Positions 1-11,536 of a DNA stretch of 44,454 bases are shown one piece after another. Source of the DNA: Zygophlyctis sp. KS116 (Eukaryota; Chytridiomycota); contig BAAFSQ010000068.1 of the NCBI GenBank assembly GCA_054661495.1, forward strand, positions 1 to 44,454, written 5' to 3'. Each line of letters starts with the position of its first letter. The first letter of the stretch is position 1. A model generated the notes under the pieces. That model was not told the DNA's origin. It did no database searches and saw only the letters and a list, made by a program, of their open reading frames with translations. The position numbers were made by a program, and so were the translations under genes.

Positions 1-800
1 AAAATGCATTTTGATCAGATGCATACAATTGAACAAATGGTCTTATATCAGGATCATTTGCAATATCACAATCTAATCTAAGAGCACATTTCCCTTCAAG
101 TGATTTTTTAAATACGTTATTGTCAAATACTCTAGGAGTATCATCAAATGGAGTAAACTCTTGATTTGTTAAATCAGGAGAAATGGCTTTATGAACTCCA
201 CCCATAGAGTGTGATCCAGTCACTTTTATGTTAAAAATGATTATTACCTAATGCAGCAATATCGGCAAATGAAAATCCAAGTTTAAGTAATTTGGACTTT
301 ATTGTAGCATAGGCTTCATTTGATGTTGGTAATCTAGCAACGTTTGATTGTAATAAAGAAATTGTAGTAGTAGAAGTATTAACATCAATTCTTCCTCCTC
401 TAAATGGAATTTTAGGACCTCCGCAATGAGTCACAGTTACTGCTCCCCCCAATGCAATAAGATCTGCATTACTAATATTATAATTTTGTCTTGCTGTAAT
501 TCTCTGATTTGCCAATGTGTTTGCTAATCCTTTATTATCTCCAAAGTCTGCAGTGTAAACAAGATGACCATTTGCTCCTCCTGGATTAGCAGAGTCTAAA
601 GAATCAAAAGTTCCAGCATCATGAAAAGCAGCTCTTATCCATAATGCAGCCAGGTCCTTTGGAGGAGCATTTGGTGGAAGGTCAGCAGCACAGTTTCGTG
701 GAGCTTGTAAGCAAAAGACTAAAGCATCTGCAGATTTTTGGGCTACTGATGGATCTAATGCCAATATACAGCTGAATAAACTCAATAGCACAATGATCAT
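1..800 (-). CDS. Secreted heme peroxidase, class II-like (3' end outside window)
   Basis: This is a plant/fungal-type heme peroxidase that would oxidise substrates with hydrogen peroxide outside the cell. I start it at the ATG at 800 because it opens a clear signal peptide (MIIVLLSLFSCILA); the open frame continues upstream to 920 but that stretch has no secretory or peroxidase character. The distal-side motif WIRAAFHDAGT carries Arg and His at about residues 56 and 60, followed by CGGPKIPFRGGRID. A 25-nt intron at 223-247 must be removed; the frame then reads ALVTGSHSMGG, which supplies the proximal heme-ligand His (about residue 189). The gene then runs off the left edge, so the C-terminus is unseen. 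Class assignment within the superfamily is by eye; a class I or hybrid type is possible. Confidence 0.85.
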
Positions 801-1039
801 TCTGATTTTTTCGGACTGATTTCTTCCGTAAAAACACGTCGTTAATAATGTCCGATTGCGTTGCCATTCACAGATCGCTGGATCATTTAGAGTGATTGTT
901 GGATTGTTGATGGTATACATTTTAGTTTAGCCCCTCCTCTTTTAGAATCTACTAATGCTTCAAGATTGTATAATGTAGGTTTAGTCCTCCTTATTAGGAC
1001 CATTAACTGGTTTGCTGCTCTGGGCTGTGTCTAGCAAAA
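801..1039. promoter_or_regulatory. Divergent intergenic region, peroxidase / SRP14
   Basis: About 240 bp separate the divergent starts of the peroxidase and SRP14. The left half is open in frame with the peroxidase but reads as noise. A small perfect stem (GTCCT ... AGGAC) lies near 990-1006. I see no TATA element or RNA gene. Confidence 0.35.
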
Positions 1040-1328
1040 ATGTCAAAGATCAATCAGGTATTTTAGATCATTTAACGTCAAGTTTCTTGGAAAAATTCAA
1101 AAACATTTACAGGATAAAGAATCACATTCGGTATATTTAACAATGAAACCATATCCATTAACCAAAAAAATCCCAAATGCAATCGTTGTAAAATTTAAAC
1201 TCGGTAAAAACAAATCATCAATCATCCTAGAAAAAGGAGAAATTAATGGGTTTTTAGAATTATATCATGATCTGTTAAGAGTCCAATTTTCTAATCTGAA
1301 AAAGAAGACGAGAAAATCAAAGAAATGA
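1040..1328 (+). CDS. SRP14: Signal recognition particle 14-kDa subunit (SRP14)
   Basis: SRP14 binds the Alu domain of the SRP RNA (with SRP9 in animals, as a homodimer in yeast) and takes part in slowing translation while a secretory ribosome docks at the ER. The model uses the ATG at 1040, six codons, a 25-nt intron at 1058-1082, then the remaining frame to TGA at 1326-1328, giving 87 residues. Recognisable family features are the strand SVYLTMKPY (animal SRP14 has a similar SVYITLK), the block with VVKFKLGKNK, the helix ending in YHDLLRVQFSNLKKK, and a lysine-rich tail. It is shorter than animal SRP14 (about 110 residues) and close to a minimal form. The stop codon lies 10-12 bp inside the end of the convergent XLF-like gene. 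Confidence 0.85.
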
Positions 1329-1964
1329 ATGACTCTTTTTCTTTTTTCCTAGTGATTCTTGTAATTTATTTTGATAAGAGATCCGTCTCTCGGCTTCTTC
1401 TTCTTGCGGTCTTTTTAAGAGAGCCGTCGGTCCCAATGACTCTGATTTAATAGTACTAGTAACAGAGAACCGAGAGAATGCAGTCATTATGATTGGTAAT
1501 TCCAAGACGTTAATAAAACTCTTTTTGGATTTTTCCAGATATGATAGAAATTTAGAATCATCACTGATCATACTACTAGAGGCTTTAAGGCATTGTAAAA
1601 GAGGGCGGATAAGATGATTAGATAATTCAATATTGTCCAGTTGAGGGAGGCTAAATGTCCAGACAAAAGAAAATGCAGATAGTGGCAGTTGGCCGGACAA
1701 GATTAAATCAGTAGAGATTTCAGGAGTGAATTTGGTTGCTAATAATCTGGTTAATAAATCCTTGATTTGATCTATAGAGTTTGATTTCAAGTTTTCCGGA
1801 AGATTGGTTTGAATCGACTCATTAGAAAATGATTGGCCCCAAATGCACATCAAATCGCAAACAATTAGAGTTCCGCTGGTAGGATCCCATTTGTAAATCC
1901 ATTCAGACTTGTCATGAGTCTTGAGCATCTTCCAGGGTAAATTGATATAGTCTGAAAAATTCAT
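1317..1964 (-). CDS. XLF/NHEJ1-like non-homologous end-joining factor
   Basis: Intronless, 215 residues from the ATG at 1964. XLF (Nej1 in yeast) bridges DNA ends together with XRCC4-ligase IV. The assignment rests on the head domain: WIYKWDPTSGTLIVCDL followed by an IWG, then LSAFSFVWTFSLPQL, then LSNHLIRPLLQCL, which parallels the XLF pattern of a LPFYWNFH-like strand followed by SQHLIRPL. The C-terminus is short and lysine-rich (KKKKSHSFL), where XLF carries its Ku-binding motif. An ATG at 2003 is in frame but would overlap the end of CAC2, so I prefer 1964, which leaves a 13-bp gap. The family is poorly conserved; the match is by pattern, not by alignment. Confidence 0.7.
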   Translation of the reverse strand: MNFSDYINLPWKMLKTHDKSEWIYKWDPTSGTLIVCDLMCIWGQSFSNESIQTNLPENLKSNSIDQIKDLLTRLLATKFTPEISTDLILSGQLPLSAFSFVWTFSLPQLDNIELSNHLIRPLLQCLKASSSMISDDSKFLSYLEKSKKSFINVLELPIIMTAFSRFSVTSTIKSESLGPTALLKRPQEEEAERRISYQNKLQESLGKKKKSHSFL

Positions 1965-1977
1965 ACAAACTTTATTT

Positions 1978-3524
1978 TTACTTGCAGATAAAAGTAGGTT
2001 CAATTCGACGCTTCTTGATGATCCCTTGATCTAACAGGTGTACTTTTGGAGTAGTTTCAACTAATATATTTTCCTTGACATCAATCTGATCAATTATTTC
2101 ACAAGTGTTCTGTTCACAAGTTTCTTGAGGAATTTCTACATGTACAGGCACTGAAATATTCTCTTCAAATGGTTCTCCCAATTCTCCAGGTTCAAATACA
2201 GCCAGAGAACCAAAGCCATCTGTAGATGTCATAAATAAGCTCATTCCATCAGGTGACCAAGAGAGGTCAGTAAAAGTAGAGTAATGAAGCTGACTAAGGA
2301 AAGCTAATGGTAGAGTTTGTTGAGTATCATACAAATAGACAGAGTCTTGAGTTGCTATTGCATATACAAATCTGTAAGGAAGGCGCACTAAAGGAGTAGA
2401 GTTAGTAAGTTTAAACTTTATAGGATTCCATCGGACAGCAACAGAAGGTTTTTTATGAGGTCCGAGAATCGCGACAGGTTGTCTATAGTTATTAAATAAA
2501 AATTACTTTAACAGACTTCCTCTAGAATACATTAAAACACAATTTTCCATTTCTTCCTCTTTAGAAATTTGTTCAGACATGATATTCTCTGATTTTGGGA
2601 TTTGTCCAGTTGGAGTAAGGAATAGAGATCCATCGGGCGAAAACCAAGGCCTTCTGAAAAATGACAATAGAGATTCATCATGAAAAATTCTAGTAGTCTT
2701 CTTTATAATTGAAGGTGTTTCTGTCACATCTGACATGTTCTTGTCTTTAAGTAAAGAAATTGGTATTTTGAAATGTTTTGTTAAATGTTTGACATTTATA
2801 CCCGCTTTTGTTACAGAATATGAAAAAATAGACACTGATCTTAAATTTAGCCATATACTACTTACCGATCATTACTTTGAGTTGCCAGATACATATTTTT
2901 AGGATCCCAAGATACACCTTGAACAAAATGACAGTGATTTGTTAAAACTTGCACACATCTCTCTAAAGTTTATATAATAGTCTTACGTTCTGGAACTGAA
3001 TATATTCTAGATGTATTATCAAGACAGGCTGCAATTATGAAATTATTATCAGGAGACCACGCCAAGTCCGAAATATCTGAAGTTGATCCTCTAAAAATAA
3101 ATTTATAGTTTAATACCTTAAGGATGCAGAAATCTTCCATGATTCAACACTTCCATCTTCATCCTGTTCCAAATTCTCATGCTGTTCCCAGAGTAAGATT
3201 GTACCGTCTTTAATTAGTTAACAGCACGTACCATCCCCTCCTGATGCCAATATTTTCCCTAAAATTAAATACAAATATACTACCTCTTGTTGCCCACCGA
3301 ACACAATTAACAGGAGCTGCATGCCGTTTTAATGTTGATAGAAATTCAATCCCTGCTGCATTCTCATTTGTACCAATTCTCCATATCTAAAGTTAAGTCT
3401 TACAACTTACCCGAATTGCAGAATCTGCTCCACCGGTCGCTAATCTTGAGCCAGCAGGTTCGAAATCAGCGGTATAAATCGGTTGCTTATTATGCCATAG
3501 AATTTGAATAGTTTTCACTTTCAT
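1978..3524 (-). CDS. CAC2: Chromatin assembly factor 1 subunit B (Cac2 / p60)
   Basis: WD-repeat subunit of CAF-1, which deposits H3-H4 on newly replicated DNA in the nucleus. The model has eight exons with introns of 24-26 nt at 3387-3410, 3259-3283, 3208-3231, 3091-3116, 2963-2986, 2840-2865 and 2483-2506, giving 457 residues. The N-terminus MKVKTIQILWHNKQPIYTAD matches the CHAF1B start. WD repeats follow (LATGGADSAIRIWRI, LASGGDDGTILLW, LAWSPDNNFIIAACLD, LATQSNDRSVSIFS). A family-specific stretch FHDESLLSFFRRPWFSPDGS and the PHKKPSVAVRWNPIKFKL block make the call firm. It ends in KKRRIEPT, the usual Asf1-binding B-domain-like tail. The neighbour XLF-like gene begins 13 bp after its stop, so the two may share a transcript. 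Confidence 0.93.
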
Positions 3525-3852
3525 TTCGATTTCGGAGTTGCGATTTTTTAGGTTTTCCGACTGATGATCCTTAAGACTGGGAATGTGTCATTTAGATCAG
3601 ATATGGAAAATCATTATTAATCCCAAGTTTTAAGTTTCTAAAAACACTAAACTTATAAAGATGATTTTATTTTCAATTTAAATTATCATGATTATTTTTT
3701 AGATGTAAAGATTTCATTTTATTGTAAAGAATCATTATAATCGTCATTCTTATATTAGAGTCAAGGATAGTATCGGACGGCTGTATTGGTAGTTGTACAG
3801 TTGCAGATCTGGTCGCGTAATTCTCCGCGGGCGCGTCTCAGTTAAACGCGAA
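3525..3852. promoter_or_regulatory. Divergent intergenic region, CAC2 / TmcB-like gene
   Basis: One of the two longest gene-free stretches (328 bp). Most is AT-rich without a recognisable element. The last 40 bp before the TmcB start (3811-3851) are locally CpG-rich and hold several CGCG cores, including AAACGCGAAA directly at the start codon, which resembles E2F/MBF binding sites. No RNA gene seen. Confidence 0.35.
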
Positions 3853-6800
3853 ATGGCTTCTATCAAGGATGATGAGGAATCCATGTATAAGCAGGTAGAG
3901 GATGCATTCTTTGGAATATTATGGTGTTTACAGACTCAAAGAAAGACACCATTGGTTAATCTTAATTTATTATCCACGCTAGGTGGAATGGTTCTTGACT
4001 TTTGTCATATGCTTGCTTTTTTTGTACACGGTAATTTTTAGTTTATAATCTGAAAGCGGGTAACAGCATGCATTAGCGTTAATAATAGACTTTGGATGGG
4101 GATCCATCACGATCACTTGGGGTACATATGTAAAATATATTCAGTTGCAGTTACCGCTATATCGATATGAAGGATTCGCTGTAAGCAAATATCAGGTATA
4201 ATACAAAGATTGCATTTTGGTGTGCTGTTGGCTTAGCATTCTTTATTATGATAAATGCAGCTGTAGTTGGATACTCTTTCTGGACAAAAAATTTTAATCA
4301 GCTTTGGGCTATTAAATTGCTACATTTTGTAGTGGCTATATTCATCAACTTTGTATTTCTTGCCAGGTTTGTGCTTTAAACTTAATTTTCTAGTTTGTAT
4401 CTATTGATTACACCCTGGTTTTGTGATCCTGTAACACAAATACTGATTCCTTTTCATAAAAATGGTCAAGAGTAACTATTAAAAAGCTTACAAATAGTGT
4501 TGCTTGTTTTGGTTGGCCAAATTTGCTCTCAGTCATTTTAGGATCTGTTTCCATTCTCTTCCTAGTCTTTTTGGTTTTTGCTTCAACTCTTGCGTCAGTT
4601 GATTATGAGCCAGTCGAAAATGATTTAGGTGCAGTTTCTTCTCCAGCTTATAGATTAATCTTTAATATTTGTCTAATTTTTATGACAATCGATGAATACT
4701 TTATAGCGAAAATAATTCCAGTAACGGGTCATTGGTGGGAAGCACTTTTTAATTTGATTCTTGCAACAGTATGTTTTGCTACTGTGATTTATTACCTACC
4801 GTATCAAATTCAACTAGGAAATGAATTGCGTGGTGGAATGCTAGGCCTACTTACTTGGACTGCTGCATGCGCATTTGTTACCGTGAACATGGAAGATAAT
4901 CCTGACCATGCAAACCGAGTTATAGACTACGTACTTTTGACTGGTAAGATTTTTCAGCATAAAAAGAAAAGGATTGATTCCTGCAGCTATAGCAGGTAGA
5001 TATGTTATTACGCTTAGATATGCCCAAATGAACGGTATTTTATTATTGATAAACTTTAGCATTTGCAGCTGCCTTAATAGATCAAATTGACCCTAATTAT
5101 ACTGCGGAAGAAATTTTAAGAGCCAAGTTTGGAACAAGAAAAAATGAATTGATAGTTGGAGCTGAAAGAAATCCATTAGTATATTTGCCTCGTTCAATGC
5201 AAATTTTCAGCACTTCATTGACAACAATCGAAATTTTCGGAAGATTGATCTGGTTTGATTCTGATGACAAGCGTAATCATGAAGCCGCTTATCGGTTTTA
5301 TAGGCTTGCAGAAATGGCATATCCTGATGTTGCATATGTTAAATTATTACGTGCCTCGTGTCTAAATCGTTTGTGTGGGGATATCGGGCTTTTGCAAGAT
5401 CAGTTCTCAAGAGTGGCCAAAAACAATCCATCATTTTCCGTTCGCTTCGCTCTATATCGAAGAAACATGGAAGCTAAACAGAAAGGATCCTCTAATACTT
5501 CAAATTCAAACGACGAAAATGAAAGTAAAAGTGCTGCAGGAGATGATTCTTTGGATCTTGTCGCATACGTTGAATTCCAGAAATACTATTTGTATGATTT
5601 GTTTAATTGCTAAATTGGTAGAGAAGCGCAAAGATATAATGCAGCGGCAATAGATGCAATCCGTGAATTCTGGGCTCTTTTCTTACAACCAGAAATAACA
5701 TTTACAGCTTTTAATAACGCAGCAAGAGTCATTGAAGCTCAAACTACGAAAGCACTTGGAACTTACAAAGTAATTTATTTGTGGTTTTATGTTTAGACAC
5801 TGCTTATTCGATACCCAAAACATGTAGCAATATTGACTAGTTATGCATATTTTTTGGAATTGGTAATGCATAACGGCGAAGAAGCTGCAAAGTATCATAG
5901 TAGAGCTGAAGAAATCCAATCCAGAGAGGCGGAACTCTCCAACCAGCAATCCTCAATAGATGGTAGTAGCAATGTTGCCGCTGTTATATCTATTGCGGAA
6001 GATGGTTCAATCGAATCTGTCAATATGGTTCTTTGTGCTGTATTTATGTATGAGAGGATGGAGTTGATTGGTCGTAATATAAAATCTATTATACCATCAC
6101 CCTGGAAAGAAAAGCACGACTTATTTTTGGATGATTATAGAACAACTGGGGACGCTAAAGTTATTGGAAAGCCCGCTAGAAAGTTATTTGCCCAACATCG
6201 AGAAGGATATTCTTTTGCGATGAATCTTTCAATTCAAGAACGCAGAAAGGAAAGTGGAGAAAAGACATTTGTCGCAATGATTAATCGTACCGACAGCGAC
6301 AAGCAAGAGGGAGTTATTATAATTACTGAAGAAGGCCAAATTTTGTTAATTTCGCAGGCGGTCACAAAGCTTTTTGGATATTCTGCTATGGAGTGCCTTA
6401 GAAATGTATTTCATATTTTCTGATATTAGAATGTCACGTTATTAATGATAGACGCTTACGCCGCTAGCCACGATTCCTATCTTAAGAGTTACAGAGATAC
6501 AGGTAAAGCCAAAGTGATTGGAACAGCTGGCAGAAATGTCCCAGCAAGAAGAAAGGATGGGACTGTTTTTCCGGCTGGTTTAGTTGTTGAAGAGCTTTAT
6601 CTCAGAAATGAGAGATTCTTTATGGCCAATATTGTCGACACAACCAATTTGAAAGCAACTATTTTTATGGATGGGTTTGGAATAATACAAAATGTTGATA
6701 ATGGTATTGGTCAACTTTTGGGATATCACAAGGAACAAGTCGTCGGAAAAAATATCAAATCCATACAACCGCCTCCCTATAATATGTGTATGATTAGAGA

Positions 6801-9800
6801 ATTTTTAATACTAGATCATGATATGTATTTGGAAAGGTACCGAAAAACGAAGGTCTCTAGCATTTTGAAAGCAACAGACGGCAGAGTTCTTCCAGCCATG
6901 CATGCAGACGGTTCGGTAGTTCAAATAAAGGCTATTATCCAAAGAATCGATGATGGAACTTCGTCAAATTTGCTTTTTAAAGGTCTGATTCAAAGAGTGG
7001 ATAACACGATGCTGCAACTTGATCATGCAGGGTTCAAAAATGAAGATGTTATTGAAATGACAAAAGACGGAATCATCAAAGAAATCCATCCATCAGTCAT
7101 TAAACTACTTGGTTATGACATCGGAGTTCCTCCTTCAGTCTTTATTGGGCAATCCATTGAAGTAATCATCCCGCCCATGGACACTAGACCCAATCAAATG
7201 AAGCAATTCTGGATCCCTAAATGCCTTTCGGACACAAGCTCTAATTTTTACCTTCTTGCAGCTAATAGGAATCTAACTGTCTTTCCAGTGACAGTCAATT
7301 TATCGATGAAATCTCCGGATGTTGTTCTTGTCAGACTTAAAGATATTTCTGGCCTTGATGCCCTGATAACAATTGATGAAGTGGGTACTATTCTCAGCTT
7401 CAATGAAGATTCTTATCTCCTACTTGGACATGAATCAGACGAAGCCATTGGACGAAATATAAAGTTCATGTTGGCAAAGGAAATCAGTGATCAACATGAC
7501 TTCTTCTTGCAGCGATATCGTGAGACTAGAGTCGCACGAGTAGTGGGGATTCCCAGAACCCTCAATACCATTCATAGAGACAAATCTGTTTTACCGATTG
7601 AGATTCAAGTAAATACTTTATTTTGGTTAATCATAGGTTACTGAGATAACCACAGGTGAAGGTCGTCAATTTGTGGGTAGACTTCGTCATTTAGCTATTG
7701 AAGACAAGTTCAACAATGGTAAGATATTTTTTATAAACTTGAAGAGATGATTCAGAACTTTTTATCAGAATTACCCCATAAGCTAGAGGAAATAGAGAAG
7801 GAAAATCAAGTTTTAGAAAGGGCCAATTCCCTTACAGAATCTTCGAATTCAAAGGGTGAAATATCCGAACAAAATGCAAGCGAGTCTGACGACAGTTCTT
7901 CGGTATCATCGGATTCTTTCGAAGATGATAAATTGATCGATCATGAAGGGATAGATGCAAAACTTAAATACATCAAAGATACTGAAGCTGAAGACAAATC
8001 AAGTGTTGCATTGGGATTGGCTTTGAAGTATCTGGTTGTTTTATATGGTATAATTTTTCTAGCGGCTTTGCTGGTATTCAACTTGTTACCAAATCCAACC
8101 AACTTATTGGTTATGATGGATAAATTGGCTGAAGTGTCGAATACATTAGGAGATGCAGTTGGCGCTGCTAGGCAATTACAGCTCCAACAAGTTGCAGGTA
8201 TTACAGATGGTTATACTTGCTCTTGGTCTCCATCGGATCCAAAGGCTTGTGGCTTTGCCGATAAAAATAACGTTTCGGCTGATTTATGGGCAATCGATAA
8301 ACAGCTACAGGAACTTTCCGGCTGGTTTTCACAAAATTATGCTCGAATCAGAACTGCGGGAGATACATTAGATGCCAAATATTCTGGAACACATGACTAT
8401 TTCGATTTTACCGGTCAAAATCCAAACACTCCGGTGGCCTCGACAGTTCAAAGCTGGCCTGAGCTTACACTTTCAAAGGTGAGGCCTTCGTTATTGGCTA
8501 TAGCTAGAGATAATGACGTTTCAAAATCTGCTTTATATTGGAATTTTATTATATATAATCGGGAAATATTCTACAAATCTACTCATGACATTATTGCCGA
8601 AGTTCCATTCAAGGTTGGATCTTTATTAACTACTGAGTTGATTATTCACTTAGTTTTTACTTTGATCTTGACTGTAACCGGGATTGTAAGATTAATGATT
8701 TAATTATCAGGTTACTTTCGCTTTTATACTATTACCCCGCCTTCGTGGAATCCAAGCTGATCGAATGCTGATTTTAAAACTAGTATTGATGGTACCTAGA
8801 ACAATAATATTTGATTTTGTGAATGTTATGTATCGTAGGTCAGATGAGGAAGATGCTGGCGGTGAAGACGGAATAACTGAAATAGGATCAACTAGAACCG
8901 GAGACGCAAAAGCTGGTGCTAATAATTTGAAATCGAGTGATGTGACTGAAATCATTCCTGATAGAAACTATCGCACGTATTTAATTTTTGTCGTTGGACT
9001 TTTCTCACTTAGTTTGCCCGCTATAACCCACTGTGCATGGAGGTTTACTCACAACTTGGAGATGTATGATCGATTAGATTATTATTTGTCAAATGCAAAC
9101 ATTTACGTGGGAAGTTATTCATTTAAGTGGAGAGAGCAAGATTTCTTTGCAACTCAATGCCCAAACATGGAATTTTGTAATACATTGCAACAAGCCAAAA
9201 ATAATTTGACAACTGTAGCAAATGATGTAAGATTTTTCTTTCATAAATCTAGGTTAAAAGTAACTTTGGCCATGTCCAAACCAAATATGCTGGCGATGAC
9301 TTTTTCTCTCAAGTTCTGTATAGAGTTGATAATCTTGATCCAGGTCATGGAAACGAAGTTTTTTGCCCATCCGGTGACTTTGAAGTACGATGCAATCCCA
9401 AGTATACAGGTCCCGAATTAGAAAACTATCCTCCTCTTTTTGCACTCAAGATGTCGAAAGGATCCGGATTATTTATTCCTTTCAATTACGAATCTGCCCT
9501 AGCTTTAAGTAATACTACCAATATTAGCACAATTTCTATTGATTCCTTCTGGACCACATGGCTTGCAACTCCAGTCGAAGGAAAGGCATTACTCTATGAA
9601 TTAATGTTGCTTGAAAGTGCCAAAATCAGTGAAGAGTATAATATGTCTAGAACCGCAGCCTCTGCGAGTTATGGTGTTTCCTTTGCTCTCAGTCTGTTCT
9701 TATTTTTATTCGTATTTTCAAATGTGAAGAGCAATTTGCAAAATGAATCAAAGCACAATCGTAGCATTCTGTTTATGATCCCAATTGATGTGGTCAAACG

Positions 9801-9855
9801 AAACAAGACAATATTAGATTACGTGGATCGGGTCTTTTTGGACTTGAGCGGATAA
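3853..9855 (+). CDS. TmcB/TmcC-type multi-pass membrane protein with five tandem PAS domains
   Basis: A very large membrane sensor of the tiny-macrocyst (TmcB/TmcC) type, about 1,875 residues over some 14 exons. The family is widespread in amoebae, ciliates and early fungi, with no firm biochemical role. The N-terminal third has many hydrophobic segments (e.g. FWCAVGLAFFIMINAAVVGY). A cytosolic helical-repeat region follows (RFYRLAEMAYPDVAYVKLLR). Five PAS units lie roughly at 5965-6240, 6310-6600, 6655-6960, 7050-7320 and 7360-7670; most share the signature YRxTxxAKVIG...R.DG. After an acidic linker come further membrane helices and a Cys-containing loop. Introns are 24-30 nt; one at 9227-9252 is silent in the open frame but is needed to reach KYAGDDFFSQVLYRVDN. 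The first intron is unresolved: 58 nt (4031-4088), 46 nt, or two short introns around the 3-nt exon CGG. Confidence 0.85.
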
Positions 9856-9880
9856 TTTGATCTTTAAAAAAATAATTTGA

Positions 9881-11513
9881 ATGCGTTTACAAGATGTTAT
9901 ACATGAGACATGGGATTGTGTTGGTTCAGCTTTAGATGCGCTAGTAGAAGCAGCTAATAATGACCTGATATGGGCATCCGACGTGTCCGGATGTGCTTTG
10001 AAGAAACGACTACCAATTCCTGAAATACAGCAGTCTTATACAGAAGGAGAAGATTCTTGTAGTGACGCAGTTGTATTGGATGTAACGCCTGATGATACTA
10101 AGAATCATTCGCGAAAAGCAAATCAAAATGAGTTTATCGGACACGAATCTAAAAGGCAACGATCAGATACTGATAGTTTGACTGAAAAGAGATTGGGAAC
10201 TCCACCAAACCAAAACAATTCTCAATCAGCAACTATTAATAATGAAAACTCTCATGAAAATTTAAATGTTGGTGATACTGGTCACGAACAAGTAAAAGAT
10301 GATAAGAAGCAAGTCAGAGTACTATTGAAAGGAAGAACTAGGCATAAGGCAAAAGAGTTGCTGAACAAGATAGATACAAGCTCTCAAGTAAAATCAGAAG
10401 TGGCAAAGATAACTTCGCCGACGACAAAGGTTGTGAATTTAGCATCAAAAGCGGATGAAACTAGACTTAATTCGGACAAAAGACTACAGTCTACAGTTTT
10501 CTCGTCTCTAGATATTCTTCGAAAAGGTTTGATGAAGAAGCCGACAGTCATGGATCAGAATCAATCAGTAATAGTAGAATCTGGAAAGAGAATTGTTGAT
10601 AGCTGTGGTGAATCTGTATCAAGTATTGAAAATACATCATTTGCAAGATCTAGTAATGCCGAAATACCTGAAACTGATTTAGAAAATATTAAATTAACTG
10701 TAATTCATTTATAATTAATTACTAGTCTCTACAAGCAATTCCACGTGAATCCGTTATAATTCCTCGTGAATCTACAGCCATAGATCGATTATCAAAAATA
10801 AGACCTATTTCTCAACTGAAATCGATTGCTATAGAATCAGCATCTCTTGAAAAAGATAGAAAAATAATATTGGACAGTCTTCAAGAAGCACATCTTAAAT
10901 CACAATCTAATTCAGATCATAATGTTGAAAAGAATTCCACAGAAAAAAAAGAGATCGCTCCACTAAATTCAAATTTGTCACATATTCCGGTAAATTCCAA
11001 TTAAATCCCTTAAACTATAGACACTTAAAGAAGTCCAACCAATCACACCAATCGTTTCAAAAAAACCACTCGAAACTGTTCCAATTATTCAAAATTCTGT
11101 TTTGGATGCTTTAGATGACAAACCACTTAAATCCAAAAACGTGAAATCTTCAGCTCAAGATGGGAAAACGTGTATCCTAGATGAGAATGGGAATTTACCA
11201 GAAATACCATCAGAGTATTTATTTTTATAATTTTACAAATAGTGATGATTCTGATGATTGCCGAAAGCTATCACCTCAAAAAATAGCTAATTGGGCTCAT
11301 ACACCACATTTAAGAGGAACTTTGGAAACTCAAACATTACAAGATCCAGATGCAATCTTTGGATCCATTCCTCCCATTCAGTTAGAAGAAGTGTTCAAAA
11401 ATGTACCTGCAAAGAAATTCATGAGACCTCGAGCCTCATCAGGCGTATGGTCCAGTTTAACTCCTGATGAAATAGCAAATTACAATTCTAGAATGGGATT
11501 TAAGGGGAAATGA
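9881..11513 (+). CDS. INCENP/Sli15-like inner centromere protein
   Basis: Scaffold of the chromosomal passenger complex that activates Aurora B kinase. The 515-residue model has introns of 26, 31 and 28 nt. The decisive part is the C-terminal IN-box: IANWAHTPHLRGTLETQ, then DPDAIFGSIPPIQLEEVF, and further on RPRASSGVW, which corresponds to the Aurora-activating Ser-Ser motif (TSS) of INCENP, here Ser-Ser. The N-terminal 30 residues are helical and could be the survivin/borealin-binding segment. The middle is low in conserved features and rich in Ser, Lys and Glu, as usual in this family; it is much shorter than vertebrate INCENP (about 900). It starts 25 bp after the TmcB stop and ends 23 bp before SelO, all on one strand. 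Confidence 0.87.
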
Positions 11514-11536
11514 TAATTTTTTAAGAAAAAGTTGTA

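Noticed and set aside
682-867. Minus-strand 61-codon frame
   Set aside because: Shadow of the peroxidase gene in another frame.
801-920. Forty-codon upstream extension of the peroxidase frame
   Set aside because: It lacks a signal peptide and peroxidase features; the ATG at 800 starts a clear secretory signal.
1978-2003. 30-nt intron joining CAC2 to the XLF-like frame as one fusion protein
   Set aside because: Splicing there gives the wrong frame with an early stop, and CAC2 already ends with its normal C-terminal motif.
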